DNA from: Rhodococcus sp. 1163
GTDB taxonomy: Bacteria > Actinomycetota > Actinomycetes > Mycobacteriales > Mycobacteriaceae
Direction of reading: 5' to 3'
Assembly: GCF_002091985.1 (NCBI RefSeq)
Contig: NZ_MKKX01000035.1
Location: 124,001-188,000 of the forward strand
DNA: 64,000 nucleotides
How positions within the stretch are numbered: position 1 is the stretch's first letter; each line of letters starts with the position of its first letter. Below the pieces are notes generated by a model that saw nothing but the letters and a program-made list of their open reading frames with translations, did no database searches and was not told where the DNA came from. The position numbers and the translations under genes are program-made. This document shows positions 28,601 to 38,827 of the stretch, piece by piece.

Positions 28601-29065
28601 GTGCAGGGATTGATTCTGCAGCTGACCCGAGCGGGTTTTCTACTCTTGCTCTGGTTCTTCGTCTGGGCCGTCCTGCGAACCCTACGTAGCGACATATATG
28701 CCGCGTCCGGCATGCGTATGCCTGCACGCTATTCCCGAGGCTCGAAGGTTCTTCCCTCGTTCAACAAACAGAAGGTTGCCAAGAATCTAGTGGTAACACA
28801 GGGCGGTCTCGCCGGAACTCGCATCTCCCTCGGCACGCAACCGGTTCTCATCGGCCGCGCCGACGACTCGACACTCGTGCTGACCGACGACTACGCGTCG
28901 ACCAGGCATGCACGGATCTCCCCACGCGGGGGTGACTGGTACGTCGAAGATCTCGGTTCGACCAATGGCACCTACCTCGACCGGGCCAAGGTGACCACTG
29001 CCGTCCGCGTCCCGCTCGGCACTCCGGTGCGTGTGGGCAAAACCGTGATCGAGTTGCGCCCGTGA
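28601..29065 (+). CDS. fhaB: FHA-domain membrane protein FhaB (FipA)
   Basis: A 154-residue protein with an N-terminal membrane helix (LTRAGFLLLLWFFVWAVLR, about residues 8-26) and a C-terminal FHA domain: VLIGRADDSTLVL, YASTRHARI and LGSTNGTYLD carry the phosphothreonine pocket. In mycobacteria it is a PknA/PknB substrate that links FtsZ and FtsQ during stress. The GTG at 28601 has AAAGGAGG eight bases upstream, so it is preferred over an in-frame start at 28577. Its stop overlaps the pstP start (GTGA). Confidence 0.93.
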   Translation: MQGLILQLTRAGFLLLLWFFVWAVLRTLRSDIYAASGMRMPARYSRGSKVLPSFNKQKVAKNLVVTQGGLAGTRISLGTQPVLIGRADDSTLVLTDDYASTRHARISPRGGDWYVEDLGSTNGTYLDRAKVTTAVRVPLGTPVRVGKTVIELRP

Positions 29066-30498
29066 CTCTTGTACTGCGTTATGCGGCCCGCAGTGACCGC
29101 GGACTCGTGCGATCGAACAACGAAGACTCCGTCTACGCAGGAGCGCGACTCCTCGCGCTCGCCGACGGGATGGGCGGACATGCCGCGGGCGAGGTCGCTT
29201 CGCAGTTGATGATCGCCGCCCTGGCGCACCTCGATGACGACGAGCCCGGTGACGACCTGCTCGGCAAGCTGGAAGCTGCGACCCGCGAGGGCAATGCTTC
29301 CATCGCCGATCAGGTCGAAGACGAACCCGAACTCGACGGGATGGGCACGACGCTCACCGCAATTCTCTTCGCAGGCAAGAAGATCGGCCTCGTTCACATC
29401 GGCGATTCGCGGGCATACATGCTTCGCGACACCAAGCTCTCGCAGATCACTCGCGACGACACCTTCGTTCAGTCGCTCGTAGACGAAGGCCGGATCACAC
29501 CCGAACAGGCGCACACCCACCCCCAGCGCTCTCTCATCATGCGGGCATTGACCGGTAACGAGATCGAACCGACGCTGACCGTCCGCGAGGTTCGTGCGGG
29601 TGATCGTTACCTGCTCTGCTCGGACGGTCTGTCCGACGTCGTGAGCGACGAAACCATCGAGAACACCATGAACGAGGGCGACTGCGCAGAGAGCGCCGAC
29701 CGCCTCATCGAGCTTGCTCTGCGAAGCGGCGGACCGGACAACGTCACCGTCGTCGTCGCGGACGTCATCGACCTCGACTACGGCCAGAGTCACCCGATTG
29801 TCGGGGGCGCGGCAAGTACCGAGGAAGAAGAGTACTCACCGCCGCTCAACACCGCCGCCGGTCGTGCTGCGGCAATGCGGCCGCCGAGGTCGACACCGAA
29901 GCGAATCGCTACTCCCGCACCGGAACCCGAGAAGAAGTCGCACAAGCTGCGCTGGTCGCTGGTCGCGCTGACGCTCATCGCATTGCTGGTCGGCGGCGCC
30001 TTCGTTGCCAACGCGGCGATCCGCAACAACTACTACGTCGGCGAGGAGAACAACCGCGTCGCCGTCATGCGCGGAGTTCCGGGTTCGATCCTGGGTTACT
30101 CGCTTCAGACGGTCCACTCCGTCGGCTGCCTCGACGCAGACGGCACGCTCACCCTGCGCGGCCCGGATTCCGCCTCGAGCACGTGTGACGTCTTCGAGGT
30201 CGACGATCTGGTGCCCGCCGCTCGAGAACAGGTACGGGCCGGACTTCCGTCGGGCAAGCTCGACGACGCGAACGGACAGATGAAGCAGCTCGCCTCCGGT
30301 GATCTGTTGCCGCTGTGCGAACCCGAGCCTGCGACCCCGGCTATCACGACGCCGGTGCCACCGGTGCCACCGCCACCAGGTGCCCCGGCATTGCCTCCGG
30401 CGCCCGATGCCCCGCCACCGGTCCTGCCCGAATCAACGCCCACCCCAGCACCGTCAGCACCGCAAGTAGCAGGTCAGAACTGTAGGGCCGGTATTTGA
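29062..30498 (+). CDS. pstP: PP2C-type Ser/Thr phosphatase PstP
   Basis: A 478-residue phosphatase. The PP2C catalytic domain is residues about 1-237 with metal-binding LALADGMGGHAAG, GDSRAYML and SGGPDNVTVVV. A membrane helix follows (about 295-315), then an extracellular domain ending in a proline-rich tail. It reverses phosphorylation by PknA/PknB and acts on FhaA, FhaB and PBPs in mycobacteria. Translation starts at GTG 29062 inside the fhaB stop and its own stop overlaps rodA (TGATG), so the operon is translationally coupled. Confidence 0.96.
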   Translation: MTLVLRYAARSDRGLVRSNNEDSVYAGARLLALADGMGGHAAGEVASQLMIAALAHLDDDEPGDDLLGKLEAATREGNASIADQVEDEPELDGMGTTLTAILFAGKKIGLVHIGDSRAYMLRDTKLSQITRDDTFVQSLVDEGRITPEQAHTHPQRSLIMRALTGNEIEPTLTVREVRAGDRYLLCSDGLSDVVSDETIENTMNEGDCAESADRLIELALRSGGPDNVTVVVADVIDLDYGQSHPIVGGAASTEEEEYSPPLNTAAGRAAAMRPPRSTPKRIATPAPEPEKKSHKLRWSLVALTLIALLVGGAFVANAAIRNNYYVGEENNRVAVMRGVPGSILGYSLQTVHSVGCLDADGTLTLRGPDSASSTCDVFEVDDLVPAAREQVRAGLPSGKLDDANGQMKQLASGDLLPLCEPEPATPAITTPVPPVPPPPGAPALPPAPDAPPPVLPESTPTPAPSAPQVAGQNCRAGI

Positions 30499-31955
30499 TG
30501 AGCTCCAATTCGTCTGCGGGGGCATCCTTTCCGAGTCCGCCGGAAGGATTTGCTCCGGCACCCGTTCAGTCGAACCGACGTAACGTCGAGTTGTTGTTGC
30601 TCGGGATAGCGGTGGTGATCACCACGATGTCCTTGGTGTTGGTAGAGGCCAGCCAAGAACAAACCATCACCCTCGATCTCGTCAAGTACTCGCTGGCGTA
30701 TCTGGCATTGGTCACGGTGGCGCATCTCGCGGTCCGCAGGTTCGCCCCGCACGCGGACCCGCTGCTGCTGCCGATCGTGGCGCTGTTGAACGGTCTCGGC
30801 CTCGTGCTGATCCATCGTCTCGATCTCGCCGACCAACAGTCGGCCGCATACCTGGGTCAGGAAATCCCGTCGCCGGACGCCAATCAGCAGGTGCTCTGGA
30901 CGACCCTTGCGATCGCCGGATTCATTGCAGTGCTGGTCCTGTTGCGGGATTACCGCACGCTGGCGCGCTACAGCTACACCGTCGGTCTTGCAGGTCTGGT
31001 GCTGCTCGCCATTCCCGCACTGCTGCCGTCGGCGTTCTCCGAGGTCAACGGATCGAAGATCTGGATTCGGCTGCCCGGCTTCAGCCTTCAGCCCGGCGAG
31101 TTCGCGAAGATCCTGTTGCTGATCTTCTTCGCCTCACTCCTTGTCGCCAAGCGTGAACTGTTCACCACTGCCGGCAAACATGTACTCGGGATGGACTTCC
31201 CCCGTGCGCGCGATCTCGGTCCGATTCTGCTGGTGTGGATCGTCTCGGTCGCTGTTCTCGTGTTCGAGAAGGACCTCGGTACTTCGCTGCTGATCTTCGG
31301 CACCGTGCTAGTGATGATCTACATCGCCACCGAACGCGTCGGCTGGCTCATCATCGGATTCGCGCTGCTGTTGATCGGCTTCCTGTTCGCCTATCAAGTC
31401 TTCGGACACGTCAAGATTCGCACCGATACCTGGCTGCATCCGTTCGAGGACTACAACGACACCGGTTACCAGATCGTCCAGTCGATGTTCAGTTTCGCCA
31501 CAGGCGGCCTCGCGGGGACCGGGCTGGGCAGTGGGCGTCCGTCGCAGGTCCCGTTCGCAAAGACCGACTTCATCATTGCGACGGTCGGTGAGGAGCTCGG
31601 ACTCATCGGACTCACCGCAGTCCTGGTCCTATACCTGGTCTTCATCATCCGAGGCCTGCGCACCGCGCTCGCCGTTCGTGACAGCTTCGGCAAACTTCTC
31701 GCCGCCGGGCTCGCGTTCACCATCGCCATTCAGTTGTTCGTCGTGGTGGGTGGGGTAACCAAGCTGATTCCTCTCACTGGACTCACCACCCCGTACATGT
31801 CGTACGGCGGGTCCTCGCTGCTAGCGAACTATCTACTGCTGGCGTTGTTGATCAAGATCTCCGACGCCGCGCGTGAACCCGCCGTTCCGAACAAGAAGCC
31901 TGTGGTGGCGACGCCGATCGCGGAAGCGCCGACCGAAATGGTGAAACGCCCGTGA
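30498..31955 (+). CDS. rodA: SEDS-family peptidoglycan glycosyltransferase RodA
   Basis: A 485-residue polytopic protein with about ten to twelve membrane segments and the SEDS signatures VNGSKIWIRLPGFSLQPGEFAKILL and GLTTPYMSYGGSSLLANYLLLALL. SEDS proteins polymerise lipid II glycan strands and pair with a class B penicillin-binding protein, here pbpA immediately downstream with a GTGA overlap. A cytoplasmic N-terminal tail of about 30 residues precedes the first helix. The ATG at 30498 overlaps the pstP stop. Confidence 0.96.
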   Translation: MSSNSSAGASFPSPPEGFAPAPVQSNRRNVELLLLGIAVVITTMSLVLVEASQEQTITLDLVKYSLAYLALVTVAHLAVRRFAPHADPLLLPIVALLNGLGLVLIHRLDLADQQSAAYLGQEIPSPDANQQVLWTTLAIAGFIAVLVLLRDYRTLARYSYTVGLAGLVLLAIPALLPSAFSEVNGSKIWIRLPGFSLQPGEFAKILLLIFFASLLVAKRELFTTAGKHVLGMDFPRARDLGPILLVWIVSVAVLVFEKDLGTSLLIFGTVLVMIYIATERVGWLIIGFALLLIGFLFAYQVFGHVKIRTDTWLHPFEDYNDTGYQIVQSMFSFATGGLAGTGLGSGRPSQVPFAKTDFIIATVGEELGLIGLTAVLVLYLVFIIRGLRTALAVRDSFGKLLAAGLAFTIAIQLFVVVGGVTKLIPLTGLTTPYMSYGGSSLLANYLLLALLIKISDAAREPAVPNKKPVVATPIAEAPTEMVKRP

Positions 31956-33439
31956 ACACTCCACTTCGACGGGTCTCCATCGCCGTCATGGTCATGATCG
32001 TGGCCCTTCTCGCCAATGCGACCTACCTGCAGGTGATCAAGGCGGACGATCTGCGGACCGACCCGCGTAACTCGCGTGTACTACTCGACGAGTACTCCCG
32101 CCAGCGCGGACAGATTTCGGCAGGGGGCCAGGTTCTTGCCGCATCACTCGCCACCGACGACCGATACAAGTACCTACGCACCTACCCGTCGAATCCGGCG
32201 GCGACGTCGAGCCCGTTGGCGAATGCGCCGGTCACCGGGTTCTACTCGATGCTCTACTCGAGCAGTGGCCTCGAGCGCACCGAAGATCAGGTGCTCAACG
32301 GTTCGGACGATCGCCTGTTCGGTCGTCGCCTCTTCGATCTGATTTCCGGACGCGACCCGCGCGGGGGCAACGTGGTGACCACCATCGACCCCGTCGTTCA
32401 GCAGGTGGCATACGACCAGCTCACGTCCAAGGGCTACACCGGATCCGTCGTCGCGATCGAACCCTCGACGGGCAATATCCTGGCGATGGCGAGTACACCG
32501 AGCTACGACCCCAATTCGTTGGCGAGCCACGACGGACAACAGACCACCGAGGCGTGGGATGCACTGAACGCCGATCCCGACAAGCCGTTGCTGAATCGCG
32601 CGATATCGGCGACCTACCCGCCGGGATCGACCTTCAAGGTCCTCGACACGGCAGCGGCCCTCGAGAACGGTGCCACACCCGACGATCAGCTGACGGCAGC
32701 GTCGAACATCACCCTTCCCGGCACCCAGACCACCCTCGAGAACTACAACGGCAGCACGTGCGGTGGCGGGGCGACGGCGTCGTTACGTGAGGCGTTCGCT
32801 CGATCCTGTAACACCGCCTTCGTCGAACTCGGCATCAAGACCGGTGCCGATGCGCTCCGAGATACCGCGAGCGCGTTCGGCATCGGGGAAGACACGACGT
32901 CCTTGCAGCTCCCCGTCGCCGACAGCACGATCGGATCCATCCCCGATGACGCCGCGCTGGGCCAGACGAGCATCGGTCAGCGAGATGTTGCGCTGACGCC
33001 GCTACAGAATGCCGTGATCGCAGCAACAGTGGCGAACAACGGAGTTCGGATGGCGCCGCACTTGATCAGTCAGCTGCAGGCACCGGATCTGTCGGACCTG
33101 TCGACCACCAAGCCACAATCGGAAGGCCAGGCCATCAGCACGGAGGTCGCTTCGACTCTGACCGATTTGATGATCGGTGCCGAGAACAATGCCGGATCAC
33201 AGGGCAAGATTCCCGGCGTGCAGATCGCGTCGAAGACCGGCACGGCCGAACACGGGACCGATCCTCGAAACACACCACCGCACGCGTGGTACATCGCTTT
33301 CGCACCGGCCGAGGCACCGAAGATTGCCATCGCCGTACTCGTCGAGGACGGTGGCGACCGTGCACTTGCAGCCACCGGTGGTTCGGTGGCCGCACCGATC
33401 GGGCGCGCGGTCATCGCTGCCGGATTGCAAGGGAGGTGA
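31952..33439 (+). CDS. pbpA: Class B penicillin-binding protein PbpA
   Basis: A 495-residue monofunctional transpeptidase with an uncleaved N-terminal membrane anchor (about residues 8-25). The active-site triad is visible: S-T-F-K in PPGSTFKVLD (serine near residue 224), S-C-N in ARSCNTAF (near 284) and K-T-G in ASKTGTAEH (near 428). It crosslinks peptidoglycan with RodA and in mycobacteria is phosphorylated by PknB. The start GTG 31952 overlaps the rodA stop. The pknA ribosome-binding site GGAGGTGA lies in its last codons. Confidence 0.95.
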   Translation: MNTPLRRVSIAVMVMIVALLANATYLQVIKADDLRTDPRNSRVLLDEYSRQRGQISAGGQVLAASLATDDRYKYLRTYPSNPAATSSPLANAPVTGFYSMLYSSSGLERTEDQVLNGSDDRLFGRRLFDLISGRDPRGGNVVTTIDPVVQQVAYDQLTSKGYTGSVVAIEPSTGNILAMASTPSYDPNSLASHDGQQTTEAWDALNADPDKPLLNRAISATYPPGSTFKVLDTAAALENGATPDDQLTAASNITLPGTQTTLENYNGSTCGGGATASLREAFARSCNTAFVELGIKTGADALRDTASAFGIGEDTTSLQLPVADSTIGSIPDDAALGQTSIGQRDVALTPLQNAVIAATVANNGVRMAPHLISQLQAPDLSDLSTTKPQSEGQAISTEVASTLTDLMIGAENNAGSQGKIPGVQIASKTGTAEHGTDPRNTPPHAWYIAFAPAEAPKIAIAVLVEDGGDRALAATGGSVAAPIGRAVIAAGLQGR

Positions 33440-33448
33440 CCTGAGAAC

Positions 33449-34903
33449 ATGCCACTGAAAAATGGTGCCGTCATCGCACAGCGCTATCGCCTCCTACGGC
33501 TGATCGCCACGGGCGGTATGGGCCAGGTGTGGGAGGCGATGGACAATCGCCTCGACCGCAAGGTTGCCGTCAAGGTTCTCAAAGCCGAGTTCTCCGAGGA
33601 TCCGGAGTTCTTGGCGCGCTTCCGTTTCGAGGCGCGAACAACAGCGCAGCTCAACCACCCCGGTATCGCCGGGGTCTACGACTACGGCGAGACGCGCGAC
33701 GAAGCAGGCGAGTCCCTGGCCTATCTCGTCATGGAACTCGTCAACGGTGAACCGCTCAACGCTGTGCTCGGACGGATCGGGAAGCTGCCACTCGGGCATG
33801 CCCTCGACATGCTCGAGCAGACCGGCCGATCGCTACAGATCGCGCACACGGCAGGTGTCGTTCACCGCGACGTCAAGCCGGGCAACATTCTGATCACCCC
33901 CGCAGGTCAGGTGAAGATCACCGACTTCGGCATCGCCAAAGCCGTCGACGCCTCCCCGGTAACCAAGACCGGCATGGTCATGGGGACCGCACAGTACATC
34001 GCTCCCGAGCAGGCTCTCGGCGACGAAGCTACCTCGGCGAGCGACGTCTACTCCCTCGGTGTCGTGGGCTACGAAGTGCTCTCGGGCACGCGGCCGTTCG
34101 TCGGCGACGGTGCGCTCACCGTCGCGATGAAACACGTCCGCGAGATGCCTGCACCGTTGCCCGCAGATTTGCCGCCATCGGTGCGCGAGCTCATCGAGAT
34201 CACGATGGCCAAGGATCCCGCGGCCCGGTACGCGAACGGCGGTGAGTTCGCGGACGCTGTTGCCGCAGTGCGTGCCGGTCGACGACCACCAGCTCCCGGC
34301 AACGGTCGGGGTCCGGGTACCGGCCGCGTTCTGATGCCTGGTGTCGTAGCTGCTGCCGGCACCAATCCCAACAGCACTCAAATGATGCCGACGTCCCAGA
34401 ACCGATACACCGGGCCGTCCACGGGCGCTGCGGTTCCCGCCACGCCGGAACCGACGGGGATGACTTCTGCCCAGAAGGCCCTTGCTTGGGGTGGCGCTGG
34501 TCTTCTGGTGCTGGCGGTCATCATCGGTGGCTACGTGCTGCTGACGGGAGGACAGGGGTCACAGGCGCCGTTCACGCCGCCGACGACGAAGCCTGCCCCG
34601 ACCACGACGACCACCACCACCACGGAACCGACCACCACGGAACCGACCACCACCCGAGAAACGACCACCACAACCACGCCGCCACCGACGACCACCACGA
34701 CGGAACCGCCGACCACGACCACCGCGCCGCCGACGACCACGACGACGGCCCCAGCGGCGACGACGACGAGCAGCGGGTTCACCTTGCCGCAGTTGACTCT
34801 CCCGTCGCTGCCCGGTGCCGGTGACGAAGAAGATTCCGGTGACACCGCGCCCGGCGGCGCCTCCAAACCTCAACTCGGACCTGATCGACAAGGACAACCA
34901 TGA
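33449..34903 (+). CDS. pknA: Ser/Thr protein kinase PknA
   Basis: A 484-residue receptor-type kinase. The N-terminal kinase domain has the glycine loop [11 protein letters not shown], catalytic Lys42 (AVKVLK), HRDVKPGN and the metal-binding [11 protein letters not shown] juxtamembrane linker follows, a membrane helix lies near residues 350-368, and a short extracellular tail is made almost wholly of Thr, Pro and Glu (TTTTEPTTT units) without PASTA repeats. In mycobacteria it controls cell shape and division with PknB. The threonine tract is probably a wall-spanning stalk. Its stop overlaps the pknB start (ATGA). Confidence 0.95.
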   Translation: MPLKNGAVIAQRYRLLRLIATGGMGQVWEAMDNRLDRKVAVKVLKAEFSEDPEFLARFRFEARTTAQLNHPGIAGVYDYGETRDEAGESLAYLVMELVNGEPLNAVLGRIGKLPLGHALDMLEQTGRSLQIAHTAGVVHRDVKPGNILITPAGQVKITDFGIAKAVDASPVTKTGMVMGTAQYIAPEQALGDEATSASDVYSLGVVGYEVLSGTRPFVGDGALTVAMKHVREMPAPLPADLPPSVRELIEITMAKDPAARYANGGEFADAVAAVRAGRRPPAPGNGRGPGTGRVLMPGVVAAAGTNPNSTQMMPTSQNRYTGPSTGAAVPATPEPTGMTSAQKALAWGGAGLLVLAVIIGGYVLLTGGQGSQAPFTPPTTKPAPTTTTTTTTEPTTTEPTTTRETTTTTTPPPTTTTTEPPTTTTAPPTTTTTAPAATTTSSGFTLPQLTLPSLPGAGDEEDSGDTAPGGASKPQLGPDRQGQP

Positions 34904-36825
34904 CGACTCCCCGCAATCTCTCCTCCCGCTACGAGTTGGGTGAGATTCTCGGCTTCGGTGGCATGTCCGAGGTCCACCTTGCGCGCGACAGTCGACTCGA
35001 CCGTGATGTAGCCATCAAGGTGTTGCGAGCGGATCTCGCTCGCGATCCCACGTTCTATCTTCGGTTCCGACGCGAGGCGCAGAACGCCGCAGCTCTCAAC
35101 CATCCAGCGATCGTGGCGGTCTACGACACCGGTGAGGCCGAGACCGAAGCCGGTCCGCTCCCGTTCATCGTCATGGAGTACGTCGACGGCAATACCTTGC
35201 GTGACATCGTCCGCGCCGACGGTCCGATGACACCGCGCCACGCGATGGAGGTCATCGCCGACGTCTGCGCGGCTCTCGACTTCAGTCATCGCAACGGAAT
35301 CGTGCATCGCGACGTCAAACCAGCGAACGTCATGATCAACAACGCCGGTGCAGTCAAGGTGATGGACTTCGGTATCGCCCGCGCGATTGCCGACAGCTCG
35401 AGTCCGATGACGCAGACCGCCGCAGTGATCGGCACAGCTCAATACCTGTCCCCCGAACAGGCCAGAGGCGAGCAGGTGGACGCCCGCTCGGACGTGTATT
35501 CGCTCGGTTGCGTTCTGTTCGAGGTCCTGACCGGTGAACCCCCGTTCAAGGGTGACTCACCCGTGGCCGTCGCGTATCAGCATGTGCGGGAAGATCCGCA
35601 ACTACCGTCCTCGGTCAATTCTGCGATCCCGCGGGAACTCGACTCGATCATTCTCAAGGCCATGGCCAAGAACCCGGCCAACCGCTACCAGTCGGCCGCA
35701 GACATGCGCACCGATTTGGTGCGAGTGCTCGGTGGGCAGCGCCCCTCGGCGCCCACCGTCATGAACGACGAGGACCGCACCACGATCCTCGGCTCGATGG
35801 ATTCGCGGGAACCGCAGTACCGATCAGGCGACGCCGACCGCCCGGCCGAGCAGGCCCCGGCCGGGCGCGGTGAAGACAGCACCTCGAAGCGGCGAGGACT
35901 GCGGATAGCAGTGATCGCGCTGGCAGCGGTAGTCGTGGTCGGCATCATCACCGCGTTCCTGTTGTCTCTCGGCAGCGATTCCTCACCGGAACGAGTCGCC
36001 ATCCCCACCGTCGCAAATCTCACGACCGCGGAGGCTACTTCCGCTCTTGCAGACCTCGGACTTCGAGTCCAGACCCGCGAGAAGCCCGATCCCACGATCG
36101 CCGCGGGCAGAGTCATCGCGTCGCAGCCGCCCGCCGGAACGCAGGTCGATTCGCCGAGCACGGTCGACCTCGATATCTCGACCGGTCCGGAGCAGGTGCA
36201 GGTTCCGGCGTTGGCCGGCAAGACTGCTCAACAGGCAACTCAGGCATTGTCCGCGATCGGTCTCGAACTCGACACTTCCGTGGCACGAGCGGCTTCGACA
36301 CCGGAGAATCTCGACAAGGTGGTCGAACAGAATCCGTCGACCGGTGTCGGCATCACCGTCGGCTCGGCCGTCAAGATCACGTTGGGTAGTGGCCCGTCGC
36401 AGATCCGTGTTCCCGACGTCACTGGCCAGCAGGTCGACGTTGCGCGTCTCAACATCGAGGCGGCCGGATTCAAGGTTCAGATCGAGAACATCGACTCGGG
36501 CCAGACCGTAGGTGAGGTTGTCTCGACGAGCCCGGCAGGTGGATCGAACGCCGCCGAAGGTGACACCGTGACACTGCGCGTCTCGAACGGCGACAAGATC
36601 CCCATGCCCGATCTTGTCGGGATGACGCCTGCGCAAGCGCTCTCGGCACTCGAGGCAGCCGGATGGACGGGTACGTCAGCCAACATCACCTCGACCCCGC
36701 AGAGCCAGCTCGACCCGACCCTGGTGGGGCGGATCGTCAATCAGGCCGAACCCGCCGGATCGGAAATCACCAAGTCCCAGTCGCTCAACGTGAACGTGGG
36801 GACGTTGGGAATTCCGCCCCGGTAA
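34900..36825 (+). CDS. pknB: PASTA-domain Ser/Thr protein kinase PknB
   Basis: A 641-residue essential-type kinase. Lys40 (VAIKVL), HRDVKPAN with Asp138, MDFGIARA with Asp156 and the autophosphorylation residues Thr171/Thr173 in MTQTAAVIG match the M. tuberculosis enzyme position for position. A membrane helix at about residues 334-352 leads to four extracellular PASTA repeats (about 365-641) that sense muropeptides or lipid II. It phosphorylates FhaA, FhaB, Wag31 and cell-wall enzymes in mycobacteria. It ends 13 bases from the convergent trpG. Confidence 0.97.
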   Translation: MTTPRNLSSRYELGEILGFGGMSEVHLARDSRLDRDVAIKVLRADLARDPTFYLRFRREAQNAAALNHPAIVAVYDTGEAETEAGPLPFIVMEYVDGNTLRDIVRADGPMTPRHAMEVIADVCAALDFSHRNGIVHRDVKPANVMINNAGAVKVMDFGIARAIADSSSPMTQTAAVIGTAQYLSPEQARGEQVDARSDVYSLGCVLFEVLTGEPPFKGDSPVAVAYQHVREDPQLPSSVNSAIPRELDSIILKAMAKNPANRYQSAADMRTDLVRVLGGQRPSAPTVMNDEDRTTILGSMDSREPQYRSGDADRPAEQAPAGRGEDSTSKRRGLRIAVIALAAVVVVGIITAFLLSLGSDSSPERVAIPTVANLTTAEATSALADLGLRVQTREKPDPTIAAGRVIASQPPAGTQVDSPSTVDLDISTGPEQVQVPALAGKTAQQATQALSAIGLELDTSVARAASTPENLDKVVEQNPSTGVGITVGSAVKITLGSGPSQIRVPDVTGQQVDVARLNIEAAGFKVQIENIDSGQTVGEVVSTSPAGGSNAAEGDTVTLRVSNGDKIPMPDLVGMTPAQALSALEAAGWTGTSANITSTPQSQLDPTLVGRIVNQAEPAGSEITKSQSLNVNVGTLGIPPR

Positions 36826-36838
36826 GCAGAGCGTCGCG

Positions 36839-37480
36839 TCAGCTGAACGCGAGTGCGACCTGCGCCTCGAGCTCGACCACGAGGCGCTCGTCCTGCTCGT
36901 GTCCGCAGACGGCGAGCCAGTTGGACAGCATCCGGTGCCCACCCTGAGTGAGAATCGATTCGGGGTGGAACTGGACGCCGTGTATCGGCAACGTCCGGTG
37001 GCGCATGCTCATCACGAGGCCGGAGTCGGTGCGTCCGGTCACCTCGAGTTCATCGGGAATGGTGTCCTCGACGACGGTGAGCGAGTGGTATCGAGTGGCA
37101 GTGAACGGCTCGGGTAGTCCCTCGAGGACGCCGACGCCCGTGTGATGGATACTGCTGGTCTTTCCGTGCAGCAGTTCGGGCGCGCGGTCGACGGTCGCAC
37201 CGAAGGCCGCACCGATGGCCTGGTGTCCCAAACACACCCCGAGCAGTGGAGTACCGGACGCAGCGGCTGCGGTCACGAGATCCATCGTGGCTCCCGCTCG
37301 GTGCGGTGTCCCCGGCCCTGGGCTGAGCAGAATGCCGTCGAAGTCCGCAACGACGGCGGCCCGGTCGGTCAACCTGTCGTCGTCGTTACGCCAGACGGTC
37401 GCGTCCACTCCCAGTTGGCCCAGGTACTGGACGAGGTTGAAAACGAAGCTGTCGTAGTTGTCGACGACCAGAATACGCAT
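36839..37480 (-). CDS. trpG: Anthranilate / aminodeoxychorismate synthase glutaminase subunit
   Basis: A 213-residue class I glutamine amidotransferase. The catalytic cysteine is in LLGVCLGHQAIG, and the His-Glu pair is in HGVQFHPESI. The N-terminus ILVVDNYDSFVFNLVQYL is that of TrpG/PabA. It supplies ammonia to TrpE (tryptophan) and/or PabB (folate); in mycobacteria the single gene at this position (annotated trpG or pabA) is thought to serve one or both pathways. No trp or pab partner lies nearby. The ATG at 37480 has no clear ribosome-binding site. Confidence 0.93.
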   Translation of the reverse strand: MRILVVDNYDSFVFNLVQYLGQLGVDATVWRNDDDRLTDRAAVVADFDGILLSPGPGTPHRAGATMDLVTAAAASGTPLLGVCLGHQAIGAAFGATVDRAPELLHGKTSSIHHTGVGVLEGLPEPFTATRYHSLTVVEDTIPDELEVTGRTDSGLVMSMRHRTLPIHGVQFHPESILTQGGHRMLSNWLAVCGHEQDERLVVELEAQVALAFS

Positions 37481-37543
37481 GGGACAAGGATAGGTGAGCG
37501 CCCGCGAGCTTCGGACGCCCGATGTCGTGCTTATGACGTGCGC

Positions 37544-38599
37544 TCAGCGGCTGATAGCGATCTTCATCGCCTTGGTCTCCGCGGCATGCTCGAATGTGTC
37601 GTATGCAGCCATGATGTCATCGAGCTCGAACCGGTGCGTGACGAAGTGCTCGGGCTCGAGTTTGCCCTGCGCGACAAGCTTGAGCAACATCGGTGTGGTC
37701 GTCGCCGAGACCAGGCCTGTAGTGATCGTGATGTCTTTGATCCACAGGTCCTGGAGGGCCAGTTCGACCGAGGCGCCGTGCACGCCGATGTTCGCGATCG
37801 TGCCGCCGGGACGCACGATGTCGAGAGCAGCCGTGAACGTCGCCGGAATGCCGACAGCCTCCATCGAGGTGTCCACACCCAGCCCGTCGGTCATCGCCAT
37901 GACTTGCTCCTTCCAGTCTGCCGCGCCGTTGTTGACGGAGTCCGTCGCGCCGAAGCGTTTGGCCTGCTCGAGGCGGTTGTCGTCCAAGTCGATGGCGATA
38001 ACCCGGGAAGCGCCGTACAGGCCGGCGGTCATTATCGCTGCCAGGCCCACGGGGCCTGCGCCGATGACTGCAACGACGTCACCAGGTTTCACGCGACCGT
38101 TGCGCACCCCGATTTCAAAACCGGTGGGGAGGATGTCGGACAGCATGATGCCCGCCTCATCGCTCACACTCTCAGGCAATGGGTGCAGCGAGTTCTCGGC
38201 GAAAGGAACACGCACGTACTCAGCTTGAGTGCCGTTGATCAGGTGCCCGAAAATCCAGCCCACACCCTCTGCACCCTCTGCGGCCAAACAGTGCGAAGGC
38301 AACCTTTGACGGCAGTACGAGCAGGAGCCACAAGACGAGACGCAGGAGATGACGACCCGATCGCCGACGGCGAGTCTGCTTACAGCAGAGCCGATCTCAG
38401 TGATGGTGCCGACCCCTTCGTGCCCGAGGATTCGGCCTTCTGTCACCGCTGGGACGTCCCCCGCGAGAATGTGAAGGTCGGTACCGCAAATGGTGGTCGT
38501 ATCGATCTGGACTATGACATCGGTGGCGTTGATGATCTGCGGATTCGGGACCTCTTCCCACACCTTCTTGCCGGGACCGTGGTAAACGAGTGCCTTCAC
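37544..38599 (-). CDS. Zinc-dependent alcohol dehydrogenase
   Basis: A 351-residue medium-chain dehydrogenase. Catalytic zinc ligands are in CGTDLHIL and GHEGVGTI. Four structural-zinc cysteines lie in CVSSCGSCSYCRQRLPSHC, with an intervening residue pattern slightly different from the classical one. The NAD(P) fold is VIGAGPVGLAAI, followed by an acidic segment DLDDNRLEQA that favours NAD. The start is GTG 38599 with GGAG about seven bases upstream. The substrate is unknown; secondary alcohols such as isopropanol or butanediol are candidates for this subgroup. It sits between trpG and the DUF881 gene, where the M. tuberculosis cluster has nothing comparable. Confidence 0.88.
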   Translation of the reverse strand: MKALVYHGPGKKVWEEVPNPQIINATDVIVQIDTTTICGTDLHILAGDVPAVTEGRILGHEGVGTITEIGSAVSRLAVGDRVVISCVSSCGSCSYCRQRLPSHCLAAEGAEGVGWIFGHLINGTQAEYVRVPFAENSLHPLPESVSDEAGIMLSDILPTGFEIGVRNGRVKPGDVVAVIGAGPVGLAAIMTAGLYGASRVIAIDLDDNRLEQAKRFGATDSVNNGAADWKEQVMAMTDGLGVDTSMEAVGIPATFTAALDIVRPGGTIANIGVHGASVELALQDLWIKDITITTGLVSATTTPMLLKLVAQGKLEPEHFVTHRFELDDIMAAYDTFEHAAETKAMKIAISR

Positions 38600-38827
38600 T
38601 GTAGGACTCCTGGTGTCAATGGCGCGTTGTCGATCGACAACCCACGCAAATAGGCCGGGACCAGCACCTTGTGTCCGTGGTAGCCGTGGTCCGAACCACC
38701 CTGTCACATTCCGGCCGGGCGTGAATGCCCTATTGTCAGGTGCTGTCCTTCGGCTCGGAGGGCGCGAGCTGGAGGCATTCGTGAAGCCGGGACGATGGGG
38801 CTCGGTTCCCTTGCTGTGCCGAGGCGC

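Noticed and set aside
34600-34770. ACC-rich tandem repeat in pknA as a CRISPR or satellite.
   Set aside because: It encodes the threonine/proline stalk of PknA in frame; there are no spacers or repeats of CRISPR form.
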